A stretch of 64,000 nucleotides of DNA from Pelomonas sp. Root1217 (GTDB taxonomy: Bacteria; Pseudomonadota; Gammaproteobacteria; Burkholderiales; Burkholderiaceae_C). The translations under genes were made by a program, and so were the position numbers. Location: positions 473,079 to 537,078 of the forward strand of contig NZ_LMDC01000023.1 of NCBI RefSeq assembly GCF_001425705.1. The letters are read 5' to 3'. The notes under the pieces are model-generated. The model had not been told where the DNA came from, searched no databases, and saw nothing but the letters and a program-made list of their open reading frames with translations. Position 1 is the first letter of the stretch. Each line of letters starts with the position of its first letter. This document shows positions 49,313 through 60,123 of the stretch, one piece after another.

Positions 49313-49612
49313 TACGCCGCCGATACGCCGCGGCAACGCCTCAATACATTCGTTAACATTCAGTCTGCGGGGATTACGTCGTCTCCAGACAACAAAGGCT
49401 CGTCAGTTCGGGATGAACTGACGAAGCTTTCCCTCGGCTTTCATAGGGTTACAGCAAGCTTGCAGCCCGCGCGGCGACTCAATTAGGGGGAACCCGAGGT
49501 GGCGGCCGGGTTGGGTCGCTCAGACTACTGCCCTCTTCGCCGCGTCACCGCGGTGCGAGTCAAGCCTTGGCCACCACGCCGAGCGGGTGATCGATCCCCT
49601 TTGGAGTTATCT
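49313..49612 (+). other. 300-base gap upstream of the first tandem TonB receptor; hairpin and leader motif
   Basis: A perfect 10-bp hairpin TCGTCAGTTC / GAACTGACGA (loop GGGAT) lies at 49400-49424, between glcB and the receptor. It may be a weak terminator for glcB or an operator. At 49478-49495 is CTCAATT-A-GGGGG-AACCC, about 135 bases before the receptor start. A similar CTCAATT-N5-GAACCC occurs about 145 bases before the second receptor. No coding sequence is supported here. Confidence 0.45.
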
Positions 49613-52555
49613 ATGTTCAAACGAAATGCATTGAGCGCAGCGGCGCTGGCCTGCCTGGCTGCGGCGACCCTGCCGGCCTTGGCCCAACAACAGTTGGAGC
49701 GCGTCGAAGTCACGGGCAGCCGCATCCTGTCCGTCAACGCCGAATCGGCAGCGCCCATCCAGGTGATGACGGCAGCCGACATCCAGGCCTCGGGCGTCAC
49801 CAACCTGCAGGACCTGCTGCTGAAGAACCCGACCTTCGGCACGCCTTCCATCAGCCGCACGAATTCGAACTTCTCGACTTCGAGCGCCGGCGTGTCCACC
49901 ATTGACCTGCGTAACCTGGGCATCGACCGAACCCTGGTCCTGGTGAACGGCCGCCGCTATGTGTCTGGCGTCCCGGGCTCCATGGCCGTCGACCTGAACA
50001 CCATCCCGACCGATTTCATCGAGCGGGTTGAAGTGATGACCGGTGGCGCCTCGTCCACCTACGGCTCCGACGCCGTGGCTGGCGTGGTCAACATCATCCT
50101 GAAGCGCAACTTCGAAGGCGTCAACCTGGATGCTTCGTTCGGCCAGAGCGCCAAGCAGGACGACACGCTGAAGAAGTTCGGCATCACGTTCGGCACGAAT
50201 TCGGCCAACGGCAAGGGCAACGTCATGGCCCACTTCGCCGTCAGCAAGCAGGGCGCCGTGTTCTCCCGTGACCGCGATTTCGCAGCCATCGACCAGATCT
50301 CGGAAGGTGGCGGCCTGACCGGCGACGCCGCCAACATCTTCACCATCGTGAAGCCGTTCTACTCGAGCTTCGCGCCTCAAGGTCGTTTCTTCTATACCAA
50401 CGGCGCCGGCACGGCGACCAGCCGCACCTTCGACGCCAACGGCAACCTGATCCCGTTCTCGTCCAACGGGCCCGCCGGCGACGGCGTCGGTGCGACCGGC
50501 TACAACCGCTCCGCCGTGCGCACCATTGCGATCCCGACAGACCGCGTGTTGATGGCCACCAAGGGCGACTATGCGATCAGCGAGTCGCACAACCTGTTCT
50601 TCGAAGGCACCTACGCCAACACCAAGACCTTCACCCACCTCGAGCCCTTCCCGCTGGACTCGGCTGTGCAGGTCACCCCGGGCGGCGGCAACATCCCGGC
50701 CGAAACGCTGGTCAACGGCGTCAAGGTCGCCAACCCGCTGATCCCCCCAGCCCTGCTGGCGCTGATGACGGACCGCAACGGCGATGGTCTGAAGGACTAC
50801 AACTTCACCCGCCGCATGTCCGACGTCGCCGACCGCACGTCGTCGGCCAGTCGCGACACCTTCCGTGTCGTTGGTGGCCTGAAGGGCGACCTGACCAAGA
50901 CCTGGTCCTACGAAACCTTCGTCGGCTATGGCTTCACCCGTGAAGGCCAGACTGGCACCGGCCAGATCAACACGCCAAATCTGTTCAATGCGCTGAACGT
51001 CATCAAAGATGCCTTTGGCGCCCCGATCTGCGCAAGCGCCGATGCTCGCAAGCAGGGTTGCGTGCCGGCCAACATCTTCGGCGCCAACACGCTGAGCGCG
51101 GCTGCGGCCAAGTACATCAACGCCCCGAGTTCGCTGAACACCCGCGTGACGCAGAAGATGGCCGGCGCCTCGGTGTCCGGTGACGCGTTCGAGCTGCCCG
51201 CCGGCCCCGTCGGCATTGCCGCTGGCTATGAATGGCGCCAGGAATCGTCGTCTACCGAGTTCGACGCGCTGACGCAGTCCGGCTTGAACGCCGGCAATGC
51301 GCTGGCCAACACGGCAGGCCGTTATTTCGTCCGCGAGCTGTTCGTCGAAGCCAAACTGCCGCTGCTCAAGAACCTGCCGCTGGTGAAGAGCCTGGACGGC
51401 ACGGTTGCCTATCGCCACGGTGACTACTCCAGCGTCGGCGGTACCAACAGCTGGAACCTGGGCCTGGACTGGGCCATGAACTCGACGTTCCGCACCCGGG
51501 CCACGCTGGCGCAATCGACGCGCGCGCCCAATGTGGGCGACCTGTACCAGGGCGCTTCGCAGACCTTCCCGACCGGCATCATCGACCCCTGCGCCAACGT
51601 GCTGTCCAGCGACACGAGCGCGCTGGGCACGGCTTGCAAGAGCTACCCCGGTGTCGTGGCCAACATGGCCGCCAACGGCGGCAAGTTCACGCTGAGCCAG
51701 GCCGACGTGCAAGGCATCAGCGGCTTCGACTCGGGCAACGTGAACCTGAAGTCGGAGAAGGGCCGTTCGCTGACCGTGGGCGTCGTGCTGACACCCAAGA
51801 CCTTCGACCTGTTGAAGAACTTCACGTTCACGGCCGACTACTACGACATCAAGATCGCCGACGCCATCAACAGCCCGGGCCGTGCCTACACGCTGGACCA
51901 GTGCTTCAACAAGGCCAACCCGCTGTACTGCGGCTTCATCACGCGCCGTACGGCCGTGCAGGGCGCCTACAGCGCCGGTTCGCTGGAGTACATCAACCAG
52001 GCGCCGGTGAACAGCGGTGGCGAGCGCGCCAAGGGCATTGACCTCACCTCGAGCTACGCAGAGAAGGTGGGCCCCGGCACGCTGTCGGCACGCCTGACCT
52101 GGACGCATCTGCTGGATGCCTGGAACAAGCCGACTGACGATGCGGACAAGGACACCTCGCTGAGTGAAGTGGGCAACTCGCGCAACCGCTGGATGCTGAA
52201 CCTGGGCTACGCCTCGGGTCCGTGGGCGATCAACACGACGACGACCTTCATCGGCAAGGCCTATCTGGACGATCAGTTCATGGCCCAGCTGTGCAACGTC
52301 GACGCGAACGGCGACTGCGTATCCGACGCCCGCAAGGAACAAGGCAAGATCGGTTCCAAGACCTACTTCGACCTGCAGGGCAGCTACAAGTGGGGCAAGG
52401 CGCAGTTCTACGCCGGTGTGAACAACCTGTTCGACGCCAAGGCTCCCCCGATCATTTCGGGCCTGCCAGGCAACGTGACCGGCGCCGAGACCGATGCCGG
52501 TACGTATGACGCCATCGGCCGTCGCTACTACGTGGGCGTGCGCTACAGCTTCTAA
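49613..52555 (+). CDS. TonB-dependent receptor, first of a tandem pair
   Basis: The protein has 980 residues. The signal peptide MFKRNALSAAALACLAAATL ends at ALAQQQ. The plug follows with QLERVEVTGSRI, APIQVMTAADIQASGVTNLQ, DLLLKNPTFG, RTLVLVNGRRYVSGVPGSMA and TGGASSTYGSDAVAGVVNII. The barrel ends in YVGVRYSF with the terminal Phe. It has extracellular-loop Cys pairs (ICASADARKQGCVPA, DPCANVLSSD with GTACKSYPG). It imports an unknown ligand across the outer membrane using TonB energy. Its N-terminal 33 residues are nearly the same as those of the next receptor, so the pair arose by duplication. An intrinsic terminator follows the stop. Confidence 0.93.
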   Translation: MFKRNALSAAALACLAAATLPALAQQQLERVEVTGSRILSVNAESAAPIQVMTAADIQASGVTNLQDLLLKNPTFGTPSISRTNSNFSTSSAGVSTIDLRNLGIDRTLVLVNGRRYVSGVPGSMAVDLNTIPTDFIERVEVMTGGASSTYGSDAVAGVVNIILKRNFEGVNLDASFGQSAKQDDTLKKFGITFGTNSANGKGNVMAHFAVSKQGAVFSRDRDFAAIDQISEGGGLTGDAANIFTIVKPFYSSFAPQGRFFYTNGAGTATSRTFDANGNLIPFSSNGPAGDGVGATGYNRSAVRTIAIPTDRVLMATKGDYAISESHNLFFEGTYANTKTFTHLEPFPLDSAVQVTPGGGNIPAETLVNGVKVANPLIPPALLALMTDRNGDGLKDYNFTRRMSDVADRTSSASRDTFRVVGGLKGDLTKTWSYETFVGYGFTREGQTGTGQINTPNLFNALNVIKDAFGAPICASADARKQGCVPANIFGANTLSAAAAKYINAPSSLNTRVTQKMAGASVSGDAFELPAGPVGIAAGYEWRQESSSTEFDALTQSGLNAGNALANTAGRYFVRELFVEAKLPLLKNLPLVKSLDGTVAYRHGDYSSVGGTNSWNLGLDWAMNSTFRTRATLAQSTRAPNVGDLYQGASQTFPTGIIDPCANVLSSDTSALGTACKSYPGVVANMAANGGKFTLSQADVQGISGFDSGNVNLKSEKGRSLTVGVVLTPKTFDLLKNFTFTADYYDIKIADAINSPGRAYTLDQCFNKANPLYCGFITRRTAVQGAYSAGSLEYINQAPVNSGGERAKGIDLTSSYAEKVGPGTLSARLTWTHLLDAWNKPTDDADKDTSLSEVGNSRNRWMLNLGYASGPWAINTTTTFIGKAYLDDQFMAQLCNVDANGDCVSDARKEQGKIGSKTYFDLQGSYKWGKAQFYAGVNNLFDAKAPPIISGLPGNVTGAETDAGTYDAIGRRYYVGVRYSF

Positions 52556-52602
52556 GCGCTTGCAACAGGGGGGCCTTGACGGGCCCGTCCTCGGTACTCG
52601 CA

Positions 52603-52635
52603 ACCGACCCGTCGATCTGACAGGTCGGTTTTTTT
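52603..52635 (+). terminator. Intrinsic terminator of the first tandem receptor
   Basis: ACCGACC and GGTCGGT form a 7-bp stem around a 13-base loop, followed by seven Ts (52629-52635). It lies about 50 bases after the receptor stop and separates it from the second receptor. Confidence 0.75.
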
Positions 52636-53253
52636 ATGCCGGCTCCTCGGCAACTTCTCCGCCGACACGCCGCCCCTGTCTTGGTGGCACTCGGGCGCGG
52701 CGACAAACCGCAACTGGCCCGGCGGTTGAAGGAAGGGGCAGTCAGCTTGACCAGTGGTCCTGACCTACTTCGCGCGCCAACGCTGTAACCGACCGTTTTA
52801 ATGGCGATGGCGGGATTGGATGGGTGGCTGCTTCGTTGCGCCGGCACGGCCTGTTCGCGCCTTGATACCGCCGAACAAGGCAGCCCACAACCCTGTTTCG
52901 TTATGCCAGATGACCGATTCGGCATGAAAGCCCCCCGCGAGTGGGCGGCCCCGGCCAGTTGCTGCAATGTTGCTTTGTCGCAAAAGCTATTGGCGACCTC
53001 CTGCTCGGCGTCTCATCTTTGCAACGTTTTCCGTCGACAAGCCAACGGCAATCTAGGGGTTGCCAGGCAAAACGAGTCGAAAGCGTCACTGCGGAACGGC
53101 GCCGTCCGCTCAATTGGTACGAACCCCCAAGGGTCACCAGCAAACTTTCCTCACACTTCCGGGCGTTCTCCCCGGCACAACGGCCGGGCTGTGGACTGTT
53201 GCTTCGTGGCCCACCAGGCCGGCAAGCTGTCTTTATCGTCAGGAGTTTCATCG
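52636..53253 (+). other. Non-coding region before the second receptor
   Basis: The 618 bases between the terminator and the second receptor start hold no open frame with coding character on either strand. An in-frame extension from 52801 into the receptor would precede a normal signal peptide with 151 unrelated residues, so it is rejected. The CTCAATT-N5-GAACCC motif shared with the first receptor leader begins at 53109. The region must contain the second receptor's own promoter. No clear -35/-10 pair or known riboswitch was identified. Confidence 0.5.
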
Positions 53254-56031
53254 ATGTTCAAACGTCACGCCGTCAGCGCCGCAGCGCTGGCTTGTCTCGC
53301 TGCTGTCATGCAGCCGGCTCTCGCGCAGCAACAGCTGGAGCGCGTCGAGATCACGGGTTCCAGCATCAAGCGGATCGCAAGCGAGGGCGCACTGCCCGTG
53401 CAAGTCATCAGCTCTGAGCAGATCAAGGTCAGCGGCGCCACCAGCGTGTCCGAACTGCTGCAACGCATCCCCGCCATGCAGGGCTTCCAGATTCCCGACA
53501 TTGCCATCGGCACCAACTCTGGCGGCACCGCCTTTGCATCACTGCACGACATCGGCCAGGCCTACACGCTGGTGCTGCTCAACGGCCGGCGTCTGGCCCC
53601 TACGGGTGACGGTGGTCGCGTCAACCTGAACTCGATCCCCATGAGCGCGATCGACCGCATCGAAGTGCTGACGGACGGCGCATCCGCTCTCTATGGCTCC
53701 GACGCCATTGCCGGCGTCGTGAACTTCGTGCTCAAGCGCAACAAGCAGGGCGGTGAAATCACTGTCGGGTACTCAGACCCACTGGAAGGCGGTGGCAAGT
53801 CGGCCAACATCTCCCTCACGTATGGCTTCGGGGACATCGAGCGCGACCGCTTCAACATCGTGGCCACCTACCGCCACGACGACCAGAAGAAGCTGAAGTC
53901 GGGTGATCGCGATTTCGCCAAGTCGGCTTACCTGCCCGTCAGCCTCCAGGGCAAAAACTACGTCTACGACCGCACCAGCACGTCCGCCGACCCGGCCAAT
54001 GCCCAGGTGACGTTCAAGAAGATCGGTGCCGACACCGCGACGCTCGGCGCTTACTCCTTCAACCCCTACCTGATGGAAAAGGGGCAGTGCGCGCCGAACA
54101 ACTTCTACAGCCTGGCCAACACCATTCCGGCAGGCGGCACGGCCAAGGTCGGTACGGCGCAATGCGCGTTCGACTTCGTTTCCACGATTGACATCTATCC
54201 CGAATACAAGCGTGATTCGGCTTTCGTCACGGGTCAGCTCAAACTCAGCGACAACGTCAAGCTGTTCTCTGATATCGCCTACACCCGCTACGACCTGATC
54301 GCCCGCATCGCGCCCAACCCGGTGCCCATCGCAATCCCGGTTGGATCGGCGCTGTACAACAAGTACGTCTCGCCGTATCTGACCGCCGCGCAGCAGGCCC
54401 GTGTCAGCACCGTCACGGCGGGCTTCCGTGCCACGGACTTCGGAACTCGTGATTCGCAAACCTTCACCGATTCCAAGCACGTCGTCGTCGGCGCCGAAGC
54501 CGACATCGGCAGCTGGAACATCAACGGCGCGCTGACCTGGTCGCAAAACGCACTGGACGAACACTACATCGGCGGCTATTTCAAGACCACCGAGTTCACG
54601 AACATCGTCAACACGCTCGCGATCGACCCCTTCGTGCCGTCGGGCAACCAGAGCGCGGCGGCCCAGAAGCTGATCGGCGACTCCATCTACCACGGCAGCA
54701 TCCGCACTGCGTCCACGACGCTCAAGGGCGGCGACGTGCGCGCCTCCGGCGAAATCTTCAACCTGCCCGCCGGGGCGGTGAGCCTGGGTGTCGGGGCGGA
54801 CGTCCGCAACTACCACTACAAGCAGACACCGTCCAGCGATGCGGTCAACGGCGTCATCTACAACTTCGGCGCCAATCCGCAATACGACCTGGAGCGCGAC
54901 AACCTCGGCGTGTTCGCTGAATTGCAGATCCCGGTCATCAAGGGCTTGGAGGTCAACACGTCGCTGCGCTACGACAGCATCAGCAAGATCAAGGACGCGG
55001 TGAACAACCGCGATTTCGGCAAGACCGAAAAGGCGACGACCTACAAGCTGTCGGGCAAATACCAGATCTCCAATCAGGTGATGCTGCGCGGCTCCTATGG
55101 CACGGGCTTCAAGGCGCCTGACATGCTGGACATCGCGCAGCCGCTGGTCTCCAACGGCGTCACGGCGTCCAGCTACGACTGCCCGTTCCCTGGCGACGGT
55201 AGCGGCTCGCCGCCCTGCAAGCCCGGCAAGGCACAGTACACACAGCTGAGCGGCGGCAACGAGAACCTGAAGGCCGAGAGGTCCAAGCAGGCCACCATCG
55301 GTATCCGCGTCGAACCGACCTCGAGCTTCAGCGCCGCCTTCGACTACTGGCAGGTGAAGCTGCGCGATGCGGTCAGCGGCGTGTCGGCGAACCAGGCTTT
55401 CGGCGATCCGCAGAAGTACCAAAGCCTGTTCACGACCTACAAGCAACCGGCTGAAACGTCGAACTACTACGCCTTCATGGCCTTGTCGACCAACATCGGC
55501 CAAGCCATCACCAAGGGTATCGACTGGGAGCTCGAAGGTCGCGTGGATATCCCCTCGGTCGGTCGACTCACGACTTCGCTGGCTGGCACGTACATGATCG
55601 AGTCCTCGTATACCCGCGCGGGCACGAGCAACGACTTCACGGACAGCATGGGCCACTACGGCGAAAACGCTGCGGTCACCTTCCGCAACATCTTCAGCAC
55701 GCAGTTCAAGCTCCAGACAGGTGCGTTGACCAATTCGCTGCTGTTCAAGTACCGCAGCAAGTACCTCGACCGCGTTCAGACCGTTCGTGACCTGTCGACA
55801 GGCAAGAACACGACCATCGCGCTCGACGTTCCCGAGTACTTCACCTTGGATTACCAGGGCTCGTACAAGTGGAGCAAGGCGCTGGAACTTCGTCTGGGCA
55901 TTACCAATCTGCTGAACAAGGCACCGCCGCTGACGCTGCGTGACTCTTCAGGCCATCAGGTCGGCTACGACCCGCGTTACGCCAGCCCGCTGATGCGTAC
56001 CGTCTACGTGACCGGCAGCTACAGCTTCTGA
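53254..56031 (+). CDS. TonB-dependent receptor, second of a tandem pair
   Basis: The protein has 925 residues. The signal peptide MFKRHAVSAAALACLAAVMQ ends at ALAQQQ, nearly identical to the first receptor. The plug includes QLERVEITGSSIKRIASEGA, LPVQVISSEQIKVSGATSVS, ELLQRIPAMQGFQ, YTLVLLNGRRLAPTGDGGRV and ASALYGSDAIAGVVNFVLKR. The barrel ends in TVYVTGSYSF. A Cys pair lies in a loop (SSYDCPFPGDGSGSPPCKPG). AGGAG lies 8-12 bases upstream of ATG 53254. Outside the N-terminus the two barrels differ strongly, so they probably take different ligands. A strong terminator follows. Confidence 0.93.
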   Translation: MFKRHAVSAAALACLAAVMQPALAQQQLERVEITGSSIKRIASEGALPVQVISSEQIKVSGATSVSELLQRIPAMQGFQIPDIAIGTNSGGTAFASLHDIGQAYTLVLLNGRRLAPTGDGGRVNLNSIPMSAIDRIEVLTDGASALYGSDAIAGVVNFVLKRNKQGGEITVGYSDPLEGGGKSANISLTYGFGDIERDRFNIVATYRHDDQKKLKSGDRDFAKSAYLPVSLQGKNYVYDRTSTSADPANAQVTFKKIGADTATLGAYSFNPYLMEKGQCAPNNFYSLANTIPAGGTAKVGTAQCAFDFVSTIDIYPEYKRDSAFVTGQLKLSDNVKLFSDIAYTRYDLIARIAPNPVPIAIPVGSALYNKYVSPYLTAAQQARVSTVTAGFRATDFGTRDSQTFTDSKHVVVGAEADIGSWNINGALTWSQNALDEHYIGGYFKTTEFTNIVNTLAIDPFVPSGNQSAAAQKLIGDSIYHGSIRTASTTLKGGDVRASGEIFNLPAGAVSLGVGADVRNYHYKQTPSSDAVNGVIYNFGANPQYDLERDNLGVFAELQIPVIKGLEVNTSLRYDSISKIKDAVNNRDFGKTEKATTYKLSGKYQISNQVMLRGSYGTGFKAPDMLDIAQPLVSNGVTASSYDCPFPGDGSGSPPCKPGKAQYTQLSGGNENLKAERSKQATIGIRVEPTSSFSAAFDYWQVKLRDAVSGVSANQAFGDPQKYQSLFTTYKQPAETSNYYAFMALSTNIGQAITKGIDWELEGRVDIPSVGRLTTSLAGTYMIESSYTRAGTSNDFTDSMGHYGENAAVTFRNIFSTQFKLQTGALTNSLLFKYRSKYLDRVQTVRDLSTGKNTTIALDVPEYFTLDYQGSYKWSKALELRLGITNLLNKAPPLTLRDSSGHQVGYDPRYASPLMRTVYVTGSYSF

Positions 56032-56065
56032 TGACGTGATGCGCCGGCTGCGTGCCGGCGTCTGC

Positions 56066-56094
56066 AAGGCCCGCCTCGGCGGGCCTTTTTCATT
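56066..56094 (+). terminator. Strong intrinsic terminator of the second tandem receptor
   Basis: AAGGCCCGCC (56066-56075) and GGCGGGCCTT (56078-56087) form a GC-rich stem followed by TTTCATTT. It lies 35 bases after the receptor stop and 37 bases before the next gene. Confidence 0.85.
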
Positions 56095-56130
56095 TCGGCT
56101 GCGAAAATAGGCGCGCTCCCGACCACCGCC

Positions 56131-57342
56131 ATGACAGCCTTCCCTTCAGATACCGACGTTCTCATCATCGGCGCAGGCCCCGCCGGCAGCGCCTGCGCAA
56201 GGTTGCTGGCCCGATCGGGCGTGAATGTCCTGCTGGTCGACCAGCACCCGCCCGGCCGCGACAAGATCTGCGGCGACGGCCTGATCCCGGACGCCCACAG
56301 GGCCCTGGCCCGCCTGGGTCTGCTGGACGACGTCATGCGCCGCGCCCAGGCCGTGGCCCATGTCGGCTGCATCGGCCCGCGGGGCGGCCGCATTGACGTG
56401 CCAGGCTCACTGGCGGTGCTGCCGCGCAAGGAGCTGGACGCCTTGCTGCTGCAGGCCGCCCAGGACGCCGGCGCTCGCTTCGAGCAGGCGCGCTTCGAGG
56501 CCCCGCTGGAAGCCGACGGCCGTGTCGTCGGCGCCCGACTCAAGCGGGGCGACGAGATCGTCGAAGTGAAGGCACGCTGGGTCGTGCTCGCGACCGGCGC
56601 CGTCCCCAAGGCGTTGACGGCCGCCGGCATGTGCGAACGCCACACGCCCAGCGGCGTGGCCCTGCGCGGCTATGTGAAGGCGCCGCAGATGGTCGGCAAG
56701 ATCAAGGCGCTGGAAGTCGTCTGGGACAAGTCGGTGCGGCCGGGCTACGGCTGGATCTTCCCGGCGCCTGATGGTCATTTCAACATCGGCGTCGGCGTGA
56801 CCGACAGCCACAAGGACCTCGGCGGCGGCAAAGGGCAGAAGAAGGACGTCAATCTGCGCGCCATCTTTGATGCCTTTGTCGCCAAATACGCGCCGGCAGC
56901 GGAGCTGATGCGCGTGGGCGAGCTGGTCGGTGAGCTCAAGGGCGCTCCGCTGCGTTGCACGCTGACCGGCGCCACCTGGACGCGCCCCGGTCTGCTCGTC
57001 ACCGGCGAGGCGGCCGGCAGCACCTATTCCTTCACCGGCGAAGGCATTGGCAAGGCCATGGAGACCGGCATGCTGGCGGCAGATGCGCTGATCAGGCATC
57101 GCGACGACGATGCCGCCGCCCGAGCCGCCTACGAGGCCAGCCTCACGGCGCTCAAGCCCAAGTTCGACCTGTACGAGCGCGCCAACCGCGTCAACGCCCA
57201 CCCCTGGTTGGCCGACCTGCTGATCTGGCGAGCGAAGAAGAGTTCACGCCTGCTTGCCCGCATGGGCGGGGTGCTCAACGAGACCAGCAACCCGGGCAAC
57301 CTGGTCAGCCTGAAGGGCATCAGCCGACTCTTCTTCGAGTGA
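56131..57342 (+). CDS. FAD-dependent oxidoreductase, geranylgeranyl reductase family
   Basis: The protein has 403 residues. The N-terminal FAD-binding Rossmann motif is VLIIGAGPAGSACARLLARS. The family motif RDKICGDGLIPDAHRALARL, with Cys-Gly-Asp, is typical of geranylgeranyl reductase-like flavoproteins. The central block is YGWIFPAPDGHFNIGVGV, and the second FAD-contact motif is LLVTGEAAGSTYSFTGEGIG. Such enzymes reduce isoprenoid double bonds or act as related monooxygenases; the substrate cannot be assigned here. It ends exactly where the convergent thiolase gene ends, with no bases between the two stops. Confidence 0.87.
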   Translation: MTAFPSDTDVLIIGAGPAGSACARLLARSGVNVLLVDQHPPGRDKICGDGLIPDAHRALARLGLLDDVMRRAQAVAHVGCIGPRGGRIDVPGSLAVLPRKELDALLLQAAQDAGARFEQARFEAPLEADGRVVGARLKRGDEIVEVKARWVVLATGAVPKALTAAGMCERHTPSGVALRGYVKAPQMVGKIKALEVVWDKSVRPGYGWIFPAPDGHFNIGVGVTDSHKDLGGGKGQKKDVNLRAIFDAFVAKYAPAAELMRVGELVGELKGAPLRCTLTGATWTRPGLLVTGEAAGSTYSFTGEGIGKAMETGMLAADALIRHRDDDAAARAAYEASLTALKPKFDLYERANRVNAHPWLADLLIWRAKKSSRLLARMGGVLNETSNPGNLVSLKGISRLFFE

Positions 57343-58545
<1,203 letters not shown>

Positions 58546-58598
58546 TGAGTGTTCCGTTTCATGTTCAGGTTTGCGGGCCGAGCGACGGGCCGCTCCCT

Positions 58599-58676
58599 AG
58601 CCGGCCCGCCTTGGCGATGTGCTTGCGGCTCGATGCCGCAAGCATCGCCGTCCCCTCGGGGGACCGACCGGACATG
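58599..58676 (-). repeat. Structured repeat, copy B (inverted relative to copy A)
   Basis: Read on the minus strand the order is CATGTCCGG, anchor CCCCCGAGGGGACGGCGAT, stem GCTTGCGGC, loop ATCGA, stem GCCGCAAGC, then ACATCGCC and GGGCCGGCT. Only the hairpin stem differs from copy A at 12428-12507, and it stays fully paired. It lies between the dehydrogenase and thiolase genes and may act as an intercistronic stem in their shared mRNA. Confidence 0.75.
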
Positions 58677-58710
58677 CCCGCGTTCAGCGGCGCAGGGCTG
58701 GGCGAGGGGC

Positions 58711-60123
58711 TCATCGCAGATACGGGCTCACGCGATAACGCTCGCCGCGATAGTGGTGATCGAGTCGGTTCAGCAGCGCGGCGACCGGTGCGGAGCCCCA
58801 GAAGGCCAGCCATTCGAAGGGCCCGGCCGGATAGTTGACGCCAAGTTTCATCGCCGCATCCGCGCCGGCCTCATCGCAGACGCCCTGGGCGACAGCATCC
58901 GCCGCCTCGTTGATCAGCATCGCAATCGTGCGCGCGACGACGAGACCGGGCAAGTCGGCCATGGCGCGCGGCACCAGGCCCAACCGGGTTAGCCATGCGG
59001 CCGTGGTGGCGTCGCCGGCATAGGCGAGGTCGCCGGTGGGGGCGAGCGGCAGGTCAAACACCGCCGTACCGGGCCCGAATTCGCGCGCGCGCCGGCCGTC
59101 GGTCAGACGCAGTTGGCGGCCATCGACAGCCACGCCGACCCAGTCGCTGTCCAGTTCGCGCACGGCCTCGGGCAGGTTGGCGACGAAGCGCTCGGCCAGG
59201 GCGCCGCGGCCATGCACAACGAGACGGGCCGCCCGTGGCGGCGCAATGCTGACGGCCGGCAGGGCCGGCGGCCCTTCTGGATAGCGGTAAAAGCCCCGCC
59301 CGCTCTTGCGGCCGAGGAAACCGGCGTCGACCAGCTCCTGCTGCACCAGCGAGGGCGTGAAGCGGCGGTCAAAGAAGTTGGCCGCGAAGACCGAATGGGT
59401 CACGGCGAAGTTGGTGTCATGGCCGATCAGATCCATCAGCTCGCAGGGCCCCATGCGAAAGCCCGCGGCGCGCAACAGCGCGTCGATGAGCTCGGGCGGT
59501 GCGGCACGGTCCTGCAGCAGCATCAGTGTCTCGGCGTAATAGGGCCGGGCGATGCGGTTGACGATGAAACCGGGCGTCGAGCGGGTGTGCACCGCCGTCT
59601 TGCCCCAACGGGCGGCGAGGTCGAAGACCGCCTGCGCGACTTCGGGCGAGGTGCCAAGGCCGGACACGACCTCGACCAGCTTCATCAGTGGCACGGGGTT
59701 GAAGAAATGCATGCCAACGAGGCGCTCGGGCTTTTGCATGCCGCGCGCCAGCGTCGTGACCGAGATGGACGAGGTGTTGGTCGCGATGACAGCCTCGGGC
59801 GGCAGCAGCGCTTCCAGTTCAGCAAACAGCGCGCGCTTCACGTCGAGGTTCTCGACGATGGCCTCGATGACGAGATCGGCCGGTGCCAAGGCCTCGACCG
59901 GTGTGATGCGCGCCAGCGCCGCCTGCGCCGCATCGGCCGTCAGCCTGCCCTTGGTGACCAGGCCATTCAGCATCGCCGAGAGCTTGCTCCTGGCCGCCTC
60001 GGCTGCACCGGCACGTGCGTCGAACAGCGCCACTTGGTGACCGGCCTGAGCGGCCACTTGCGCGATGCCGGCACCCATCAGGCCGGCGCCGACGACGAGG
60101 ATGCGCGAGTCGTTCAGAGTCAT
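58711..60123 (-). CDS. 3-hydroxyacyl-CoA dehydrogenase (PaaH-like)
   Basis: The protein has 470 residues. The NAD-binding motif is ILVVGAGLMGAGIAQVAAQA; ATNTSSISVTTLARG follows. The catalytic His is in LVGMHFFNPVPLMKLVEVV, with STPGFIVNRIARPYYAETL after it. Two C-terminal 3HCDH domains follow, the second with RTIAMLINEAADAVAQGVCD and AMKLGVNYPAGPFEWLAFWG. This two-domain layout matches 3-hydroxyadipyl-CoA dehydrogenase PaaH and 3-hydroxybutyryl-CoA dehydrogenases. The ATG at 60123 overlaps the stop of the enoyl-CoA hydratase gene (ATGA). It oxidises a 3-hydroxyacyl-CoA for the downstream thiolase. Confidence 0.9.
   Translation of the reverse strand: MTLNDSRILVVGAGLMGAGIAQVAAQAGHQVALFDARAGAAEAARSKLSAMLNGLVTKGRLTADAAQAALARITPVEALAPADLVIEAIVENLDVKRALFAELEALLPPEAVIATNTSSISVTTLARGMQKPERLVGMHFFNPVPLMKLVEVVSGLGTSPEVAQAVFDLAARWGKTAVHTRSTPGFIVNRIARPYYAETLMLLQDRAAPPELIDALLRAAGFRMGPCELMDLIGHDTNFAVTHSVFAANFFDRRFTPSLVQQELVDAGFLGRKSGRGFYRYPEGPPALPAVSIAPPRAARLVVHGRGALAERFVANLPEAVRELDSDWVGVAVDGRQLRLTDGRRAREFGPGTAVFDLPLAPTGDLAYAGDATTAAWLTRLGLVPRAMADLPGLVVARTIAMLINEAADAVAQGVCDEAGADAAMKLGVNYPAGPFEWLAFWGSAPVAALLNRLDHHYRGERYRVSPYLR

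Noticed and set aside
49480-49580. Cobalamin riboswitch-like string (GGGGGAACCCGAGG ... AGACTACTGCC) before the first tandem receptor
   Set aside because: The conserved core elements of the cobalamin riboswitch (GCAACTG and GCCACTG boxes) are missing and the order does not fit.
52801-53253. In-frame N-terminal extension of the second tandem receptor from an ATG at 52801
   Set aside because: It would place 151 unrelated residues before an intact signal peptide. The ATG at 53254 has an AGGAG site and matches the paralogue N-terminus.
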